DNA from: Eucommia ulmoides
Lineage: Eukaryota; Streptophyta; Magnoliopsida; Garryales; Eucommiaceae
DNA length: 64,000 nt
Direction: 5' to 3'
Assembly: GCA_016647705.1 (NCBI GenBank)
Contig: CM028338.1
Coordinates: 9,795,240-9,859,239 of the forward strand
The notes beneath the pieces were generated by a model. It saw only the letters and a program-made list of their open reading frames with translations, had not been told where the DNA came from and ran no database searches. This document shows positions 1 through 12,299 of the stretch, one piece after another. Numbering within the stretch: the first letter of the stretch is position 1; each line of letters starts with the position of its first letter. The translations under genes and the position numbers were made by a program.

Positions 1-166
1 CTACAGAAAAATATTCTTCAAAATCATACAGTCTATGAAACCAATTACATAAAAAGAGTCTTCAATATAAACTAAAAATCAATTAAAGTGTAAATTAAAA
101 GAGTTAAAAATGTGAAAAAATAAAAGAGTAAAATTACTAAAAAAAATTTGGTACCAGGGTCTCTCC
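1..166. other. AT-rich edge sequence with no gene
   Basis: I see no open frame or recognisable domain here. The stretch lies immediately before the pararetroviral primer site, so it may be the viral leader or flanking host DNA. The sequence does not decide which. Confidence 0.4.
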
Positions 167-178
167 TGATATCAGAGC
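167..178 (+). promoter_or_regulatory. Primer-binding site of the endogenous pararetrovirus
   Basis: The 12 bases TGATATCAGAGC differ by one base from TGGTATCAGAGC, the complement of the plant initiator tRNA-Met 3' end. That sequence primes minus-strand synthesis in caulimovirids and marks map position 1 of their genomes. Movement-protein-like coding sequence follows about 0.8 kb downstream, as expected. The site therefore marks the 5' end of the viral copy. Confidence 0.65.
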
Positions 179-929
179 CCAAAAAATCTCTATATAGTGT
201 ATGAAAAAGTTGTATTTAGATCTAGAACTTCTAACCTATAATAAAATACATAATTTAGAAAATAATTTTAAATTGCTCTATAATTTTGAAGGGGAATATA
301 AACACAGTTGTCATATAGATAATAAATAATTAAACAGCCTAATAGATTTAATAATAAACCTAGGACATAATTTAGATTATCAAATAAATAGATAAAATAA
401 AATTTATCATTCTATTTTAACCGCTGTTGAAAATAAGGATACAATAATAAAAGAATTAGGTGAAAAATTAGAATATATTAAGAATAAAAATTCTAACAGC
501 ACAGAAAGACTAGTTAAAATAGAAAAGAAACTATGATTTGAACATTTACCCGACAAAAGTGACATAAAAGATTTAATAAACGAAAAATTTCAATGTAAAA
601 CAGTCGATAGTACAGAAATAGAAGAGTTATTCAAAAATTTAAAACTAGAAAAAGAAGAATACAATGTAAAAGATAAAAAAACCCAAAACGTAAAAAATTT
701 GTTATATTTACGGAATAATAAAATGAGCGGCAAAGATGTCATATTACATGACCAGTTAAAAAGAAGTCTTAGTACTAGGTTATTTAGGAAAAGTAAAGCA
801 GTAGATAATCAAATAGAAACATTAATAGATATAGAAAAAGATTATGAAAAATTTAAGAAATAAGGATTAAAAAAGATAAAAGAAACACACCTATATAATA
901 AAGGAAATATAATAAAAAAATCTAATAGA

Positions 930-1290
930 TGCTAGTCAGCTATACAGATATTTTAACGAATAAACTATTAGTTGTACTACAGAAAGTGAACATGTATTAG
1001 TAAACTTTATAAGTAGAAAAAGTCATAATGATATAATAAGATTAAATTTAAATCTCACTCACATAGGATTAGTGATAATAGACATCAAAGGACTGCACCG
1101 ACAATTCTTAGGAACCAAAGTATTAGTATGTTTATATGATGATACCAAAATTTAGAAATGAGTCTCCTAGGAACAGTTGAAATAGATATGAGCCATAATG
1201 GTGGAATTGTATATTTTACACCTGATTTTTTAATTAAACAACAGACCTTTTAAATCATATAAAAATAGAAATTAAAACCAAGGAACATAA
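930..1290 (+). pseudogene. Caulimovirid movement-protein region (fossil)
   Basis: Forward-frame translation gives HIGLVIIDIKGLHRQFLGTK, followed shortly by LLGTVEIDMSHNGG. This is the signature block of badnavirus-type movement proteins of the 30K superfamily (known pattern: ...GLHRxxLGTKxLxxLxD... then xLGTxExDxxxG). The protein normally forms tubules through plasmodesmata for cell-to-cell spread. The region is broken and serves only as a family marker. Confidence 0.75.
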
Positions 1291-2744
1291 AATTTAATTG
1301 TATGTATAGGATTCATAGGAAGAATGAGTGAAAATAGTACTACAAATTACAAAATTAAAAATGAATAAATATTCAATCTACTAAAAACAGAAGGTATAAA
1401 AGCAATCTCAGCCAAAAAATTCAGCCCAGAAACGAATGCAGGAACAGAATGGAACCTTAACAGCTTCATAAATAAAACTATACCCACTCCAAATAATAAC
1501 ATAACATATAAAAATAAAGATGACAGCCTAAATTTAAGATTTACAGATTATAAATATCAGACCAGTAACAGTGATAGTCAAAACAACGAAAAAATAAATG
1601 AAGAAGAAATAGCATATGTTAATTTAGAAAAAGAATATAACTTTACCATATAGATTACGAGAATGAAATAACTGAAGAATATTTAACCACATTACTGAAT
1701 AATGAATATTACATATTAGAAAAATTAAGATACATACATGAACAGATAATAGATCTTAATAAAAAAATCTGGAACATTGAATTAATAGACGAATTATATG
1801 CAGGAAATCTAAACATAAAACCTCTAGACACATTTAAAGATATAGAAAGTATAAAGATTAATTTTGATACTAATACAATAATTAAAATGAAATTCATGAA
1901 AGTATAGAAAAAGTCAATAAATATCTAGAGGAGGTTAAAATGGATAGTACAGTAGAACAACCACGAGGACGTACATCTATAATACCAACAGGAGAAGGAA
2001 CAAGTAGACGATCAATAGATGAAGATACACCCATGCCAGATAGAACATCTTATTATTTAAGACTAGATATGTCATGACCCGTCCCGAAATCCCGGGCTGA
2101 CGTGATGACATCATGATATCATCAAAAACAACCAACCAATCATCTATTATACGACAATATGCATATATATAAATAAACCATCATTTATATGAAACTATAC
2201 ATATTTCTATTATGGGAACAAACCCGTTCCCTAAATATAATAACAACAAAATATAATACCATGAACCCCTCATAGGTTCGCTTCAGAAAGCTCATCTCAA
2301 CCCTCCACATGACTCTATCGTAGGACTCCACCTAGCGCCAATAGGGGGACCGACTCTTAGCTGCTTTACCTGCGAGTATACTGCCTTCTTAGTAAAAACA
2401 TCTTTAATAATAAAAACTCATTCTACAACATCTAAATGGATCAAGCGTAAGTTTATAAATACCACATAACTCATAAAATTCCTAGTATAAAAGCAGGGAA
2501 AATAAAATGACATAATTAAGTTCCATTCAAATCCAACTAATATAAAAATCATACTAATCACCATGATAATAAATATCAAATCAGCCAATATACGTAAAAC
2601 ACCACATCTCAAGCACACATCTCAAACACACTTTTTAAGCACACAACTCAAACACACACTGGCTAGCCCTAGTGATCGTTTTAACCTCACGATCGGGAGT
2701 TACAACGGTACCGTACCACCCGTAGGATTTGCCTTCCTAACGGA

Positions 2745-2945
2745 CACCCATCACTTCGCCGAAGTGGATAATCACTGCCCAGTATAAGCATCTAATATCA
2801 CTCTGCTGAAATAAATAAACATCACTCCGCCGAAGCAGATAATATCACTCCGCCGAAGCGGATAAATATTATGACATCGTCAAATCAATACCATCACTCT
2901 GCCGAAGCAAATAATCATCACTTTGCCGAAGCAGATAAATACTAT
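2745..2945. repeat. CTCCGCCGAAG minisatellite inside solo LTR A
   Basis: About six imperfect copies of a unit like ATCACTCCGCCGAAGCGGAT are spaced 20-60 bp apart. The core CTTCGCCGAAG is close to palindromic. The same unit occurs in inverted orientation at 32270-32400 in solo LTR B, so it belongs to the LTR family rather than to the locus. Confidence 0.7.
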
Positions 2946-3390
2946 AGTATCGTGAAGTCAATAACATCGTCAAATTACGAATCAATGGCATCGTCTAATC
3001 AACAACATCGTCAAATTAATAACATCATCATCAAATCACGACGTACTGATATTGTCTAATCAATATCGTCAGATCACACATCCACACCTCTGTTCCAAAA
3101 ATTGACTTTTTATCTGAAAATCATATTTTTCACTTTCTTTTAAAAGAAAACGTCTGATTTTACCAAAATCACTTTTCCACTTTTTTTTTTTTTTTTTTGA
3201 AAACCAGACATATTTAGAAAAAACAGATATTTTTCACTCTCTTTTAAAACCACCAAATTTCAGCGAAAAACCATTTTCAACTTCTTTTCAAAACCAACAC
3301 AATTCATCGAAAATTCATTTTCTCAATTTACCCAGAAACCTGCTTGATCCATATCATTTTGAAATCATTTAATGTAACTACAACTATTTT

Positions 3391-3437
<47 letters not shown>

Positions 3438-4039
3438 TCGCAAGAATACAGTACACTCACCTGACTATCTACTCCGCAAAACTTTCACTGATTACTCCCT
3501 ACCGAGACTCCGGTGCCTGCGAACCTAATAGTGACATGACCTAAATTAACATTTTATGTAAAATAACCTAATCATACAATACAGACCCTAAGTTCCATAT
3601 TTTCCCATTCCCACATTTTATTTGTGAAAATTGTTATTCGTTTAATTTCGCTCCGTTACTAATTACTGTATAAAATTTATTCATGTGAATGGTCCCAAAT
3701 TTATTATTCCGGTTACAACAATTTGATGCTAGAATTTAATTTAATAAACTAAAATAAACTTAACGAAAAACGTTACTCGTTCTGAATCGTCCGCCGACCG
3801 CGAGATGGATTTTGAATTTTTATTGGGGTTGTTCGTGCAAATTTTCCGTTTCTTTTTTCCTTTTTCTTTCTTTTTCTTCTGTTCTTTTCTGTTTCTGGTT
3901 CTAGACCAGACGGCCGACCCTCTTTCTCTCTCTACTGCTGCCGTCCACCGGCGGTTTCCCATGCTCAACTAACCCTCACCGAAGATCCTACACAACACCT
4001 ACTACTACTCAACAACCACCACCAGCTACCCCACAGCCG

Positions 4040-4640
4040 ACCACGCATACCCACAAGATCATTGAGCTCATACACACACACTGACTGCAACACATGCACA
4101 CACCGCAGCGACTACCCACTCTCACGCCGAAACACCCATACTCCTCTTCATTTGATCGACTGGACACTCACATGCACATACATACACACATACACATAGT
4201 CGGTACAAAAACAGAGCACACACACATACACGATGAACACATGCATGCCCACACTACCGACGACAACACAACAATTATCAGCAACACATACAAGCACATG
4301 CATACACACACACTAATCAGAACAGAGCACACCTGCACAAGCTGGACACATGCATGGTCACATGATCACAGTCGATGATCAGCATACCCACATGCAATTC
4401 GTCGGATGAACACACCCACCCCACCGGCGATCAACAATACAACACCGTTGACACACACACACACACACACACACACACCTCTCGTCAGTTATCATTGGTG
4501 ATCCTACCGCATGTCGTTCCATTTTTTCTCTACTTCAGCCGGCGCAGCAACACCCAATTGACGATACTGGAACACACACAACGGACCCATGCTCTGAAGG
4601 CAACGGCAACGTCAACACTCGCACATATGCACACACATCT
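4040..4640. repeat. CA-rich low-complexity tract
   Basis: ACACA/CATACA runs are dense here, with a perfect CA run near 4451-4480. The tract belongs to solo LTR A; the GT-rich tract at 31190-31500 is its counterpart in LTR B. Apparent open frames here are composition artefacts. Confidence 0.7.
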
Positions 4641-5084
4641 TGCCGAACCGACCAACCTCTCCTCTCTTGAATGCGCCCCAATTTTCCAGAGAAAATAAAA
4701 AAATATAGATATATGCTTGGCGCTGGTAAAATGAGAAGGGTTTTAAAAACGTCGATTTTCTCATTAAAATATACTTAAGCCTGTTTTAGAAAAAAAGGAG
4801 TCGCCACCTAGCATTGGTTTTAAATGATGTGCTAGGTCACCATATTTTTCTTTTTTGAAAACAATTTAAAAAAAATGGCTTAAGTAAAAATTTGACTCCT
4901 AAAATAACATGGTCTGATCAGAGATTCGTTTAAAGAGTTCGGGGTCAGTTACACTCGGGGAAGGTGTCAAGCACCCCAAGACGCCCGTCCAAAGACGGTA
5001 CCTTATCCGATTAAGTCCAATTAAAATTTAAATCCGAATGTTTTTATTTTATTTTGAAATCCTCCTCATATACACACATACACA

Positions 5085-6165
5085 TACACACATTTGAGGG
5101 AAGTGATCTCCCTTTTAAACCTAGACCGTTCTGATGGAAGGCTGTGAATTTTTCACCTCATCTTGTTAGCACATTATATTTAATACGAGTTAAAGAAACA
5201 CACGCTCACACACGCACGCACACATCGAGGGGAGTAATTCCCTTCTAAATTTAAACCATTCAAATTGAAGGTTGGGAATTTTCCACCTTATCTTGTCAGC
5301 ACATTATATTTAATACGAGTTAAAGAAAACACACGCCCACACACGCACGCACACATCGAGGGGAGTAATTCCCTTCTAAATTTAAACCGTTCAAATGGAA
5401 GGTTGGAAATTTTCCACCTTATCCTGTTAGCACATTATATTTAATACAAATTAAATAAAACACACGCACACACGCATCGAGGGGAGTAATTCCCTTCTAA
5501 ATTTAAACCGTTCAAATGGAAGGTTGGGAATTTTCCACCTTATCTTGTTAGCACATTATATTCAATACAAATTAAATAAAACACACGCACACACGCATCA
5601 AGAGGAGTAATTCCCTTCTAAATTTAAACCATTTAAATGGAAGGTTGAGAATTTTCCACCTTATCTTGTTAGCACATTATATTCAATATAAATTAAATAA
5701 AACATACGCACACACGCATCGAGGGGAGTAATTCCCTTCTAAATTTAAACCGTTCAAATGGAAGGTTGGGAATTTTCCACCTTATCTTGTTAGCACATTA
5801 TATTCAGTACAAATTAAATAAAACACACGCACACACGCATCGAGGGGAGTAATTCCCTTCTAAATTTAAACCGTTCAAATGGAAGGTTGGGAATTTTCCA
5901 CCTTATCTTGTTAGCACATTATATTTAATATAAATTAAATAAAACACCCGTACACACACACACACACACACACTTCTTAAAGGGAGTAATTTCATTCTAA
6001 ACTTAAATCGTTCCAATGGAAGGTCAGAAGTTTTCCACCTCGTATTGTTAGCACATTATATTTAATACAAATTAAATAAAACACACGCACACACGCATCG
6101 AGGGAAGTAATTCCTTTCTAAATTTAAACCGTTCAAATGGAAGGTTGAGAATTTTCCACCTCGTT
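5085..6165. repeat. Nine-unit ~120 bp tandem array in the 3' LTR
   Basis: Each unit combines an ACACGCACACACGCATCGAG segment, a GGGAGTAATTCCC inverted repeat, and the phrase CTTGTTAGCACATTATATT. Units begin about every 118-139 bp, near 5095, 5224, 5354, 5477, 5598, 5719, 5840, 5979 and 6098. The array lies downstream of the TATA box on the minus strand, so it should be transcribed as R/U5. Confidence 0.9.
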
Positions 6166-6518
6166 TTATTTACTCAAAAAAATAAAAAAAATAAAAAAGA
6201 AAATAAAAAGAAATAAATAAATAATAAAGGAAGAAAAAAAAAAATCTAATTTACAAAAAAAAGAAAAGAAAAAAAAAAAGAGATTAGTATAATAACAACT
6301 TATTTAAAAATAAGAGTAAGATTTACAACAGATGAAAATTTACCACCTTCTTGGAGATTTTTTCTTCTTTAAAATTACAATAAAATGAAAATAATATTAT
6401 TTCCTTCAAAATTTCTCTCCAGATTTTACTTCTCCCTTCCCAAAAAAAATTCCTCTCAAATTTTTTTTTCCTCTGGCCAAAAAAATTCTCTCCCCTTTGA
6501 GTTGTCTGAGCCTTCTTC

Positions 6519-6526
6519 TATTTATA
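6519..6526 (-). promoter_or_regulatory. TATA box of the Tat 3' LTR
   Basis: The minus strand reads CCTATAAATAGAAG, a textbook plant TATA box. The same motif is conserved in the other LTR at 18211-18218. It places U3 to the right and the transcribed R/U5 to the left. Confidence 0.75.
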
Positions 6527-6585
6527 GGAAATTTTCTGAAATTCCTCCGAACAAAAAACGCGCGAAAAGGTAAGGAAAAAGGAGT

Positions 6586-6828
6586 GGGTGCACCGAAATT
6601 TGGTGCACCCACCCCCTTTTGGGTGCACCAAAACTTGGTGCACCCAAAAAGGGGGGTGGGCAGAGAGCTAAAGCTCTCTGCCCCCCCCTGCTGGCCGCAT
6701 ATGCAGCCAGCATTAAAGCTGGCCGCACATGCGGCCAGCACACTGGTCGTACCAGCGACCAGTGTATCTGGTCGCTGGTGCGGCCAGCTGGTTGCACGTG
6801 TGACCAGTTTTTGGTCGCACGTGCGACC
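6586..6828. repeat. Palindrome cluster upstream of the LTR TATA box
   Basis: At least eight hairpin-forming inverted repeats lie in about 240 bp: 6586-6610 and 6621-6645 (GGGTGCACC arms), 6658-6683 (GGGCAGAGAGC arms), then GC-rich units at 6691-6710, 6719-6738, 6742-6763, 6788-6807 and 6813-6828. Arms are 7-12 bp. The cluster sits 60-300 bp upstream of the TATA box in an otherwise AT-rich LTR. Confidence 0.88.
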
Positions 6829-7123
6829 TTTGTGCACCTCCCACCTCCGTTCGGTACAGACCTCTCTCGTTCTCGTCTGTTTCTTGTCCATTTTGTTCCG
6901 AATTAACGCGTTTTTATTCCACTTCGAAAAATCTACAAAACCAAAAAAATAAAAATCAATTACTAATATTTAATTTACTTAAGAGATTAATAAAACTTAA
7001 TTTAGCAGTATTAAACCGCATAAATACGGTACAATCAAAACAAAATAAATAGAAAAATAAAATAAAGGTAACTATAAAATAAAGTATAATTTTTTGCGAG
7101 GCGGTCAAAATGCCGTGTCTACA

Positions 7124-8807
7124 GTTGCCCTTCTTTGTCATGCAAGTTCCACTTGCTTGACAAAGATAAAAGACCACGTCATTTTGATCGTCCCATTTTT
7201 TATTTTATTTATTTTTTTAGTTTATTTTCTAATAATAGAACAAATAAAATAAAATGACTCATGACGAACAAGCGTACATTTAGAGTAATAAAAGAAGACT
7301 CATGACGAACAAGTGTCCATTTAGAAAAATAAAAGAATGACTCATGACGATGTTCATGATAAACAAATGTCCGTTTAGAGGATCGTTTAGAGTGATAAAA
7401 AAAAAATTAACTCGTGATGATACTCATGAAGAACAAGTGTTTGTTGAAATGATTATTTTTAGAGTAATAAAATAATTCATGACGGTACTCATGGCGAATA
7501 TGTGTCCGTTTAAAGGATCGTTTAGAGTAATAAAATAATGACTCCTGACGATACTCATGACGAACATGTGTCCATTTAGAGGATTGTTTAGAGTAATAAA
7601 AAAATGACTCCTGACGATACTCATGACGAACACGTGTCTGTTTAGAGGATTGTTTAGAGTAAAAAAAATTATTCGTGCTCCAGCCCTCTTGGCCAGGGGC
7701 CTAAAGAAAATTCAAGAGTATAAAATATGCCCCAACTTGTGACTGAGCCAAAATAAGAGAGCAAAGATATAAATGTGCTCCAGCCGAACTCTCAGATGAC
7801 CGAACATTTATAGATTGCCTGCGTACCTTAGTATTATGCCGAGGATCAAGTTTAGCGTAGTTCACTTTTCACCCTTTTCAGGGCAAAACGCATACCTGGA
7901 CACTCATTTAGAGCTTTCGAACTTTCAGCAATAAAAGTTTCTAATTTGAACCGGAAGGTAAGAAGTCTTTGTGAGAGAGAAATCCATGCTTCCATGTCCT
8001 TTGAAAACCCTGTAATTGGACAAAAAACACATGTAACACGAAAATTTAGTTTGAAAAACTTGTCACTCTTTACGACTTGCAATTCCGTCCCCCCTTTTCC
8101 GTCGTAATCCCTCATTTGATGGCGCTTGACTTTCTCGGGTCACGGGACAGTATCGGGAGATTTTTTCGTCTCGTCCTTCCGTCAATCTTAGAGATGTACT
8201 TTCTGGAGGTTTTCTCCGGGTTGTTGGCGGGGTCTGGTTTTTTGGACAACATCTCTATCAGCCTTTATTTCTCTGCACCCACCGATTTTCACTTTCTCTT
8301 TTCTACTAGGCATCCTCAGTGCTTAGGAGAATCACATACTCCTGCTTGCTTTGTATTTTTCAAATCCTGCAAAACTGATTTAACCAAATATGGGAAAAAC
8401 GTGTAAAACCTTACCCCAAACAGGTATCTTTATCACCAGATATGTTGACTGCGAGATTTCAAGCAGGATTGTCTGACAAGTATGATTTCAATGCAAATTT
8501 GAGCCATATTCGATGTTCCTTTTCACAGATTCCAACTCTTGCTCAAATCCATCAAGTTCCGAACACAGAAAAGTCTTACGGTCAATGGAAGTCAGCCGTA
8601 GTGGAAATTCCAAAAATGCCCCTAGGAGTGATCTAACTGTTCTCCCCCTTTTTTTCTTTTTTCTTTTTTTTTGGCGACACGGTCTCTACATTTTTCTCAT
8701 AGCGCTCTTTCGAGTTTTCACTATGTTCGAGCCGTACCCTTTTTTTTTTTTGAAGCAACAGATAATCACAAATTGAAATAAATTTACTTAGAAAATAAGG
8801 ACATTTA
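7124..8807 (-). other. 3' untranslated region of the Tat element
   Basis: Non-coding on both strands as far as I can see. It carries the tandem array at 7250-7662. Its last bases before the LTR are purine-rich on the minus strand (AAAGAAGGG), a candidate polypurine tract. Long 3' regions with tandem repeats are known in Tat/Ogre elements. Confidence 0.7.
7250..7662. repeat. Tandem repeats in the Tat 3' untranslated region
   Basis: About seven units contain GACTCATGACGAACAAGTGT followed by CCGTTTAGAGGATCG and AGTAATAAAA. The spacing is near 45 bp in the first units and near 69 bp in the later, more complete ones. The change suggests growth of the array with unit lengthening. Confidence 0.85.
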
Positions 8808-11800
8808 TTAGGCAAAGTATTTCTTTACAGAATCCGAGTTTAGGGGCTCGGGAAATACATCACCATCCATTTCTTGGAGAATCAACGCTCCACCGCTCAA
8901 AGCCTTATGAACAACAAAAGAACCTTCCCAATTTGGCGCGAACTTACCCTTAGCTTCATCTTGGAAAGGGAAGATTTTCTTCAATACTAACTCACCGACC
9001 TTGAAAACTCTAGGGTATATCCGTTTATTATGAGCCCTGGTAATCCTCTGTCTGTAACATTGTTCGTGGCATATCGCTGTTAGCCGCTTTTCATCGATTA
9101 AACAAAGTTGGTCCAACCGTTGTTGTACCCATTCAGTTTCATCAAGCTCGGCCTCTATGAGCACTCGTAGAGATGGAATTTTCACCTCGGCCGGTATCAC
9201 TGCTTCTGTGCCATAGACCAAAAAATAGGGGGTTGCCCCTGTCGAGGTCCGAACCGAGGTCTGGTAAGCCATCAAAGCATATGGCAGCATATCATCCCAC
9301 TCTTTATAATTATCAATCATCTTCCGGAGAATTTTCTTTATATTTTTGTTGGCACCTTCCACTGCTCCATTCATTTTTGGACGGTAAGGCACCGAGTTTT
9401 TGTGCTCGATCTTGAACTGCTGACATATTTTCTGTATTTCTGAACCCTTCAGGTTTTTAGCATTGTCGGTTATCAATGTTTGCGGCAAACCGTATCTTGA
9501 CACAATATTTTCTTTGATGAATCGAGCTACTATCTTTTGAGTCACTCGGGTTAAGGAAACAGCTTCTACCCACTTGGAAAAATAATCAATTGCCACCAGG
9601 ATAAAGTGATGTCCACTCGGCGCCTTAGGGGTAACTTCCCCAATAACGTCCATACCCCACATTGAGAAGGGCCATGGGGCCGCCGAGCAATGAAGGTGCG
9701 AAGGTGGGACATGGATTTGATCACCATGAATCTGACACTTATGGCATCTTCGAACAAACTGCACGCAGTCGCTTTCCATCGTTAGCCAAAAATGACCGGT
9801 CCTCAGGATCTTCTTGGCAAGCATGAAGCCGCTCATGTGAGGTCCACATATGCCACCATGGACTTCTTTCATCAACTGGATGGCCTCTTCGACTCCAACA
9901 CATCTCAACAGGCCCATGTCAGGGGAGCGTTTGTACAGTGTCTCCCCGCTTAGGAAGAATTGGCCTGCTAACCTCCGGAGAGTTTTCCGATCAACACTTG
10001 ATGCCCCTTCCGGATACTCCTGATTTTTCAGAAAGTTCTTTATGTCATGGTACCACGGGTCTTTGGCTGGCTCAGATTCAAGCGGGCAGTAGTGGGCCGG
10101 TCGGCGTTGAACTCGGATTACCACCGGAATGATATCATCATCCTCTCGAGTGATAGATATCATAGATGCCAAGGTAGCTAAGGCATCGGCGAAGTCATTT
10201 TTCAGCCTCGATATGCTTTCAAATTCTATCATTGTAAATTGCTCGCACAACTCCAGGAGGTGATTGTTATAGGCTATCAAGGTCGGATCTCTCGTGGCAT
10301 ATTTATCCGTCACCTAATTGATTATCAGCTCAGAATCTCCGAACACTAGCAATTCTTTGATTTTCATATCGACAGCCAGCTGGAATCCCAGAATACAGGC
10401 TTCGTACTCAGCTCGATTATTTGTGCTCTGGAACTTCAACTTGGAAGCCACTGGATAATGCTTTTTGCCTGGAGAAACCAGAACGGCTCCGATTCCAGCC
10501 CCTCGAGAGTTCACTGCTCCATCAAAATACATTTTCCAAACTGTTTCCTCATTTTCTTCATCCACCGCATGAATCGACTCGTCAGGGAATAGCGTCTCAA
10601 GAGGCTGGTTATCCGTTTGAGCTGGATAACTAGCCAAATGATTCGCTATCGCCTGACCCTTCACTGACTTTTGGGTTTTGTAGATGATATCGAACTCCGT
10701 CAGCAGCATCTGCCATTTTGCAACTTTTCCTGACAGAATCGGCTTCTCGAAGATGTATTTTAAGGGATCCATCCTGGCTATCAAGTAGGTAGTCAGTGGG
10801 AGCATATAATGGCGCAGTCTTTGAGCAGACCAAGCTAATGCACAACAGGTCCTCTCCAGCAAGGTATAGTTTTTCTCATACTTTGTGAAGCGCTTGCTGA
10901 GGTAGTAGATGGCTTGCTCATTCTTTCCAGATTTATCGAGTTGCCCAAGAATAGCTCCCATGGAGGAGTCGAGAACTGACAAATATAGTAATAACGGAAC
11001 CTTCTCCCGAGGCGGCACTAGAACGGGAGGGTTCGTTAGATAGACTTTAATTTTCTCCAAGGTATTCTGGTAATCTGCATTCCATCGCCCGTCACTTTCT
11101 TTTCGAAGTAGCTTGAAGATTGGCTCACAAGTGGCAGTGAGTTGGAAGATGAATCGGGCTATGAAATTTAATCGCCCCAGAAAACCTCGGATCTCTTTCT
11201 CATTTCTCGGTGGTGGCATCTCACGAATGGCCTTCATCTTTGCAGGATCAATCTCGATTCCATGGCGATTTACCATGAAACCAAGAAGTTTTCCGGAAGC
11301 CACCCCAAACGCGCATTTTGCTGGATTGAGCTTGAGCTGGTACTTTCGAAGTCTGTCGAACACCTTTTTCAAATGGCAGAGATGATCCTCGTTCTCCTGT
11401 GATTTAACGATCATGTCATCTACATATACCTCCATCTCCTTGTGTATCATATCATGAAATAGGGTCGTCATTGCTCTTTGGTATGTTGCCCCGGCGTTTT
11501 TGAGACCGAAAGGCATCGCCCTATAGCAAAAGACTCCCCATGGTATAGTGAAGGCTGTCTTTTCTCGATCTTTCTCATCCATCAGAATCTGATTATAGCC
11601 AGAGAATCCATCGGCGAAAGAATAGAGCTTTCGCCCCGCAGTATTGTCGATGATGATGTGAATGTTTGGCAGTGGGAAATCATCTTTTGGACCTGCCCGG
11701 TTGGGATCACGATAGTCCACGCAGACTCTGATTTTTCCCGAGGACTTTGGCACGGGAACGATATTTGAGAGCCATTCATTGTAGTTACAGACTTCAATAA

Positions 11801-12299
11801 TTCGGGCATTGAATTACTTCACGATCTCCTCCTTGACCTCGAGGCTGACAGCGGGCCTCAGCTTCCTCAACTTTTGTTTGACTGGAACAATCCCCGGCTT
11901 TAGTGGCAGCTTATGGGCCACGATACTCTTGTCCAGTCCTACCATGTCATCGTAGGACCAGGCAAAGATATCTTGGTAGGAAATTAAGAGCGTTGTCAAC
12001 TCTTTCTTTTCCAGAGTCGTGAGGGCTGATCCAATCTTTACTTCCTTCAACTCTTCCGAGGTCCCCAAGTTTATCAACTCGGTCTCATCGTTACTGGGAA
12101 TCGGCTTGTTCTCGAACTCCGTGAAAGATTTTCGGATCTCACCATCGTCTGGCTGGTAAGAGTCATCTTCTGTTTCCACTCCCATCGGGTTATGGTCTGG
12201 TTCTGCATTGAAATCATACTTATCGCACTCTGGCTCAGTTATATCGCATGCATCATACACTGGTGTTTTAGACATCCTGAAAGCATAAAATTTAAACAT
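8808..12299 (-). pseudogene. pol: Tat pol region: reverse transcriptase, RNase H (two), integrase
   Basis: Reads right to left. The start of pol contains LPLKPGIVPVKQKLRKL before reverse transcriptase. RT blocks follow: SGKIRVCVDYRDPN, AMPFGLKNAGATYQRAM and the YVDD box in EVYVDDMIVKS. Next come the first RNase H (LYLSVLDSSMGAIL, YEKNYTLLERTCCALAW) and a second RNase H-like region (WKMYFDGAVNSRGAGIGAVL, NNRAEYEACILG) of the type acquired by the Tat clade. Integrase shows the HHCC zinc region (CHKCQIHGD), the core (GMDVIG, ITDNAKNL, NGAVEGANKN) and a C-terminal tail (KVGELVLKK). Pol has about two or three breaks and is a fossil, though little diverged. Confidence 0.92.

Larger units (their letters stand above)
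167..2069 (+). mobile_element. Endogenous caulimovirid (badnavirus-like), left part
   Basis: This is the left part of a fossil pararetrovirus. It holds the primer site, a leader with short lysine- and asparagine-rich frames (one near 723-863), a movement-protein region, and the start of the coat region. Composition is extremely AT-rich, as in the right part at 19218-25500. A solo LTR is inserted at 2070, and the target duplication AGATA (2065-2069 and 19218-19222) shows that the two parts were once contiguous. The copy is broken many times and looks old. Assignment to Caulimoviridae rests on the movement-protein and reverse-transcriptase motifs. Placement near Badnavirus/Tungrovirus is an inference from the Cys-rich coat motifs. 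Confidence 0.8.
4668..7123 (-). mobile_element. 3' LTR of the Tat element
   Basis: This 2456 bp LTR reads on the minus strand from TGTAGACACGG (7123) to CGCATTCA (4668). In order it contains an upstream palindrome cluster (6586-6828), a TATA box (6519-6526) and a nine-unit tandem array (about 5085-6165). It is about 245 bp longer than its partner, because of extra palindrome units and an A-rich insertion near 6180-6380. Confidence 0.92.

Noticed and set aside
4094-4698. Open frames rich in His/Thr
   Set aside because: They are translations of CA-rich simple sequence inside solo LTR A and have no domain.
5085-6165. CRISPR-like appearance of regularly spaced repeats
   Set aside because: The units are contiguous tandem repeats without unique spacers, lie inside an LTR, and the genome is a plant.
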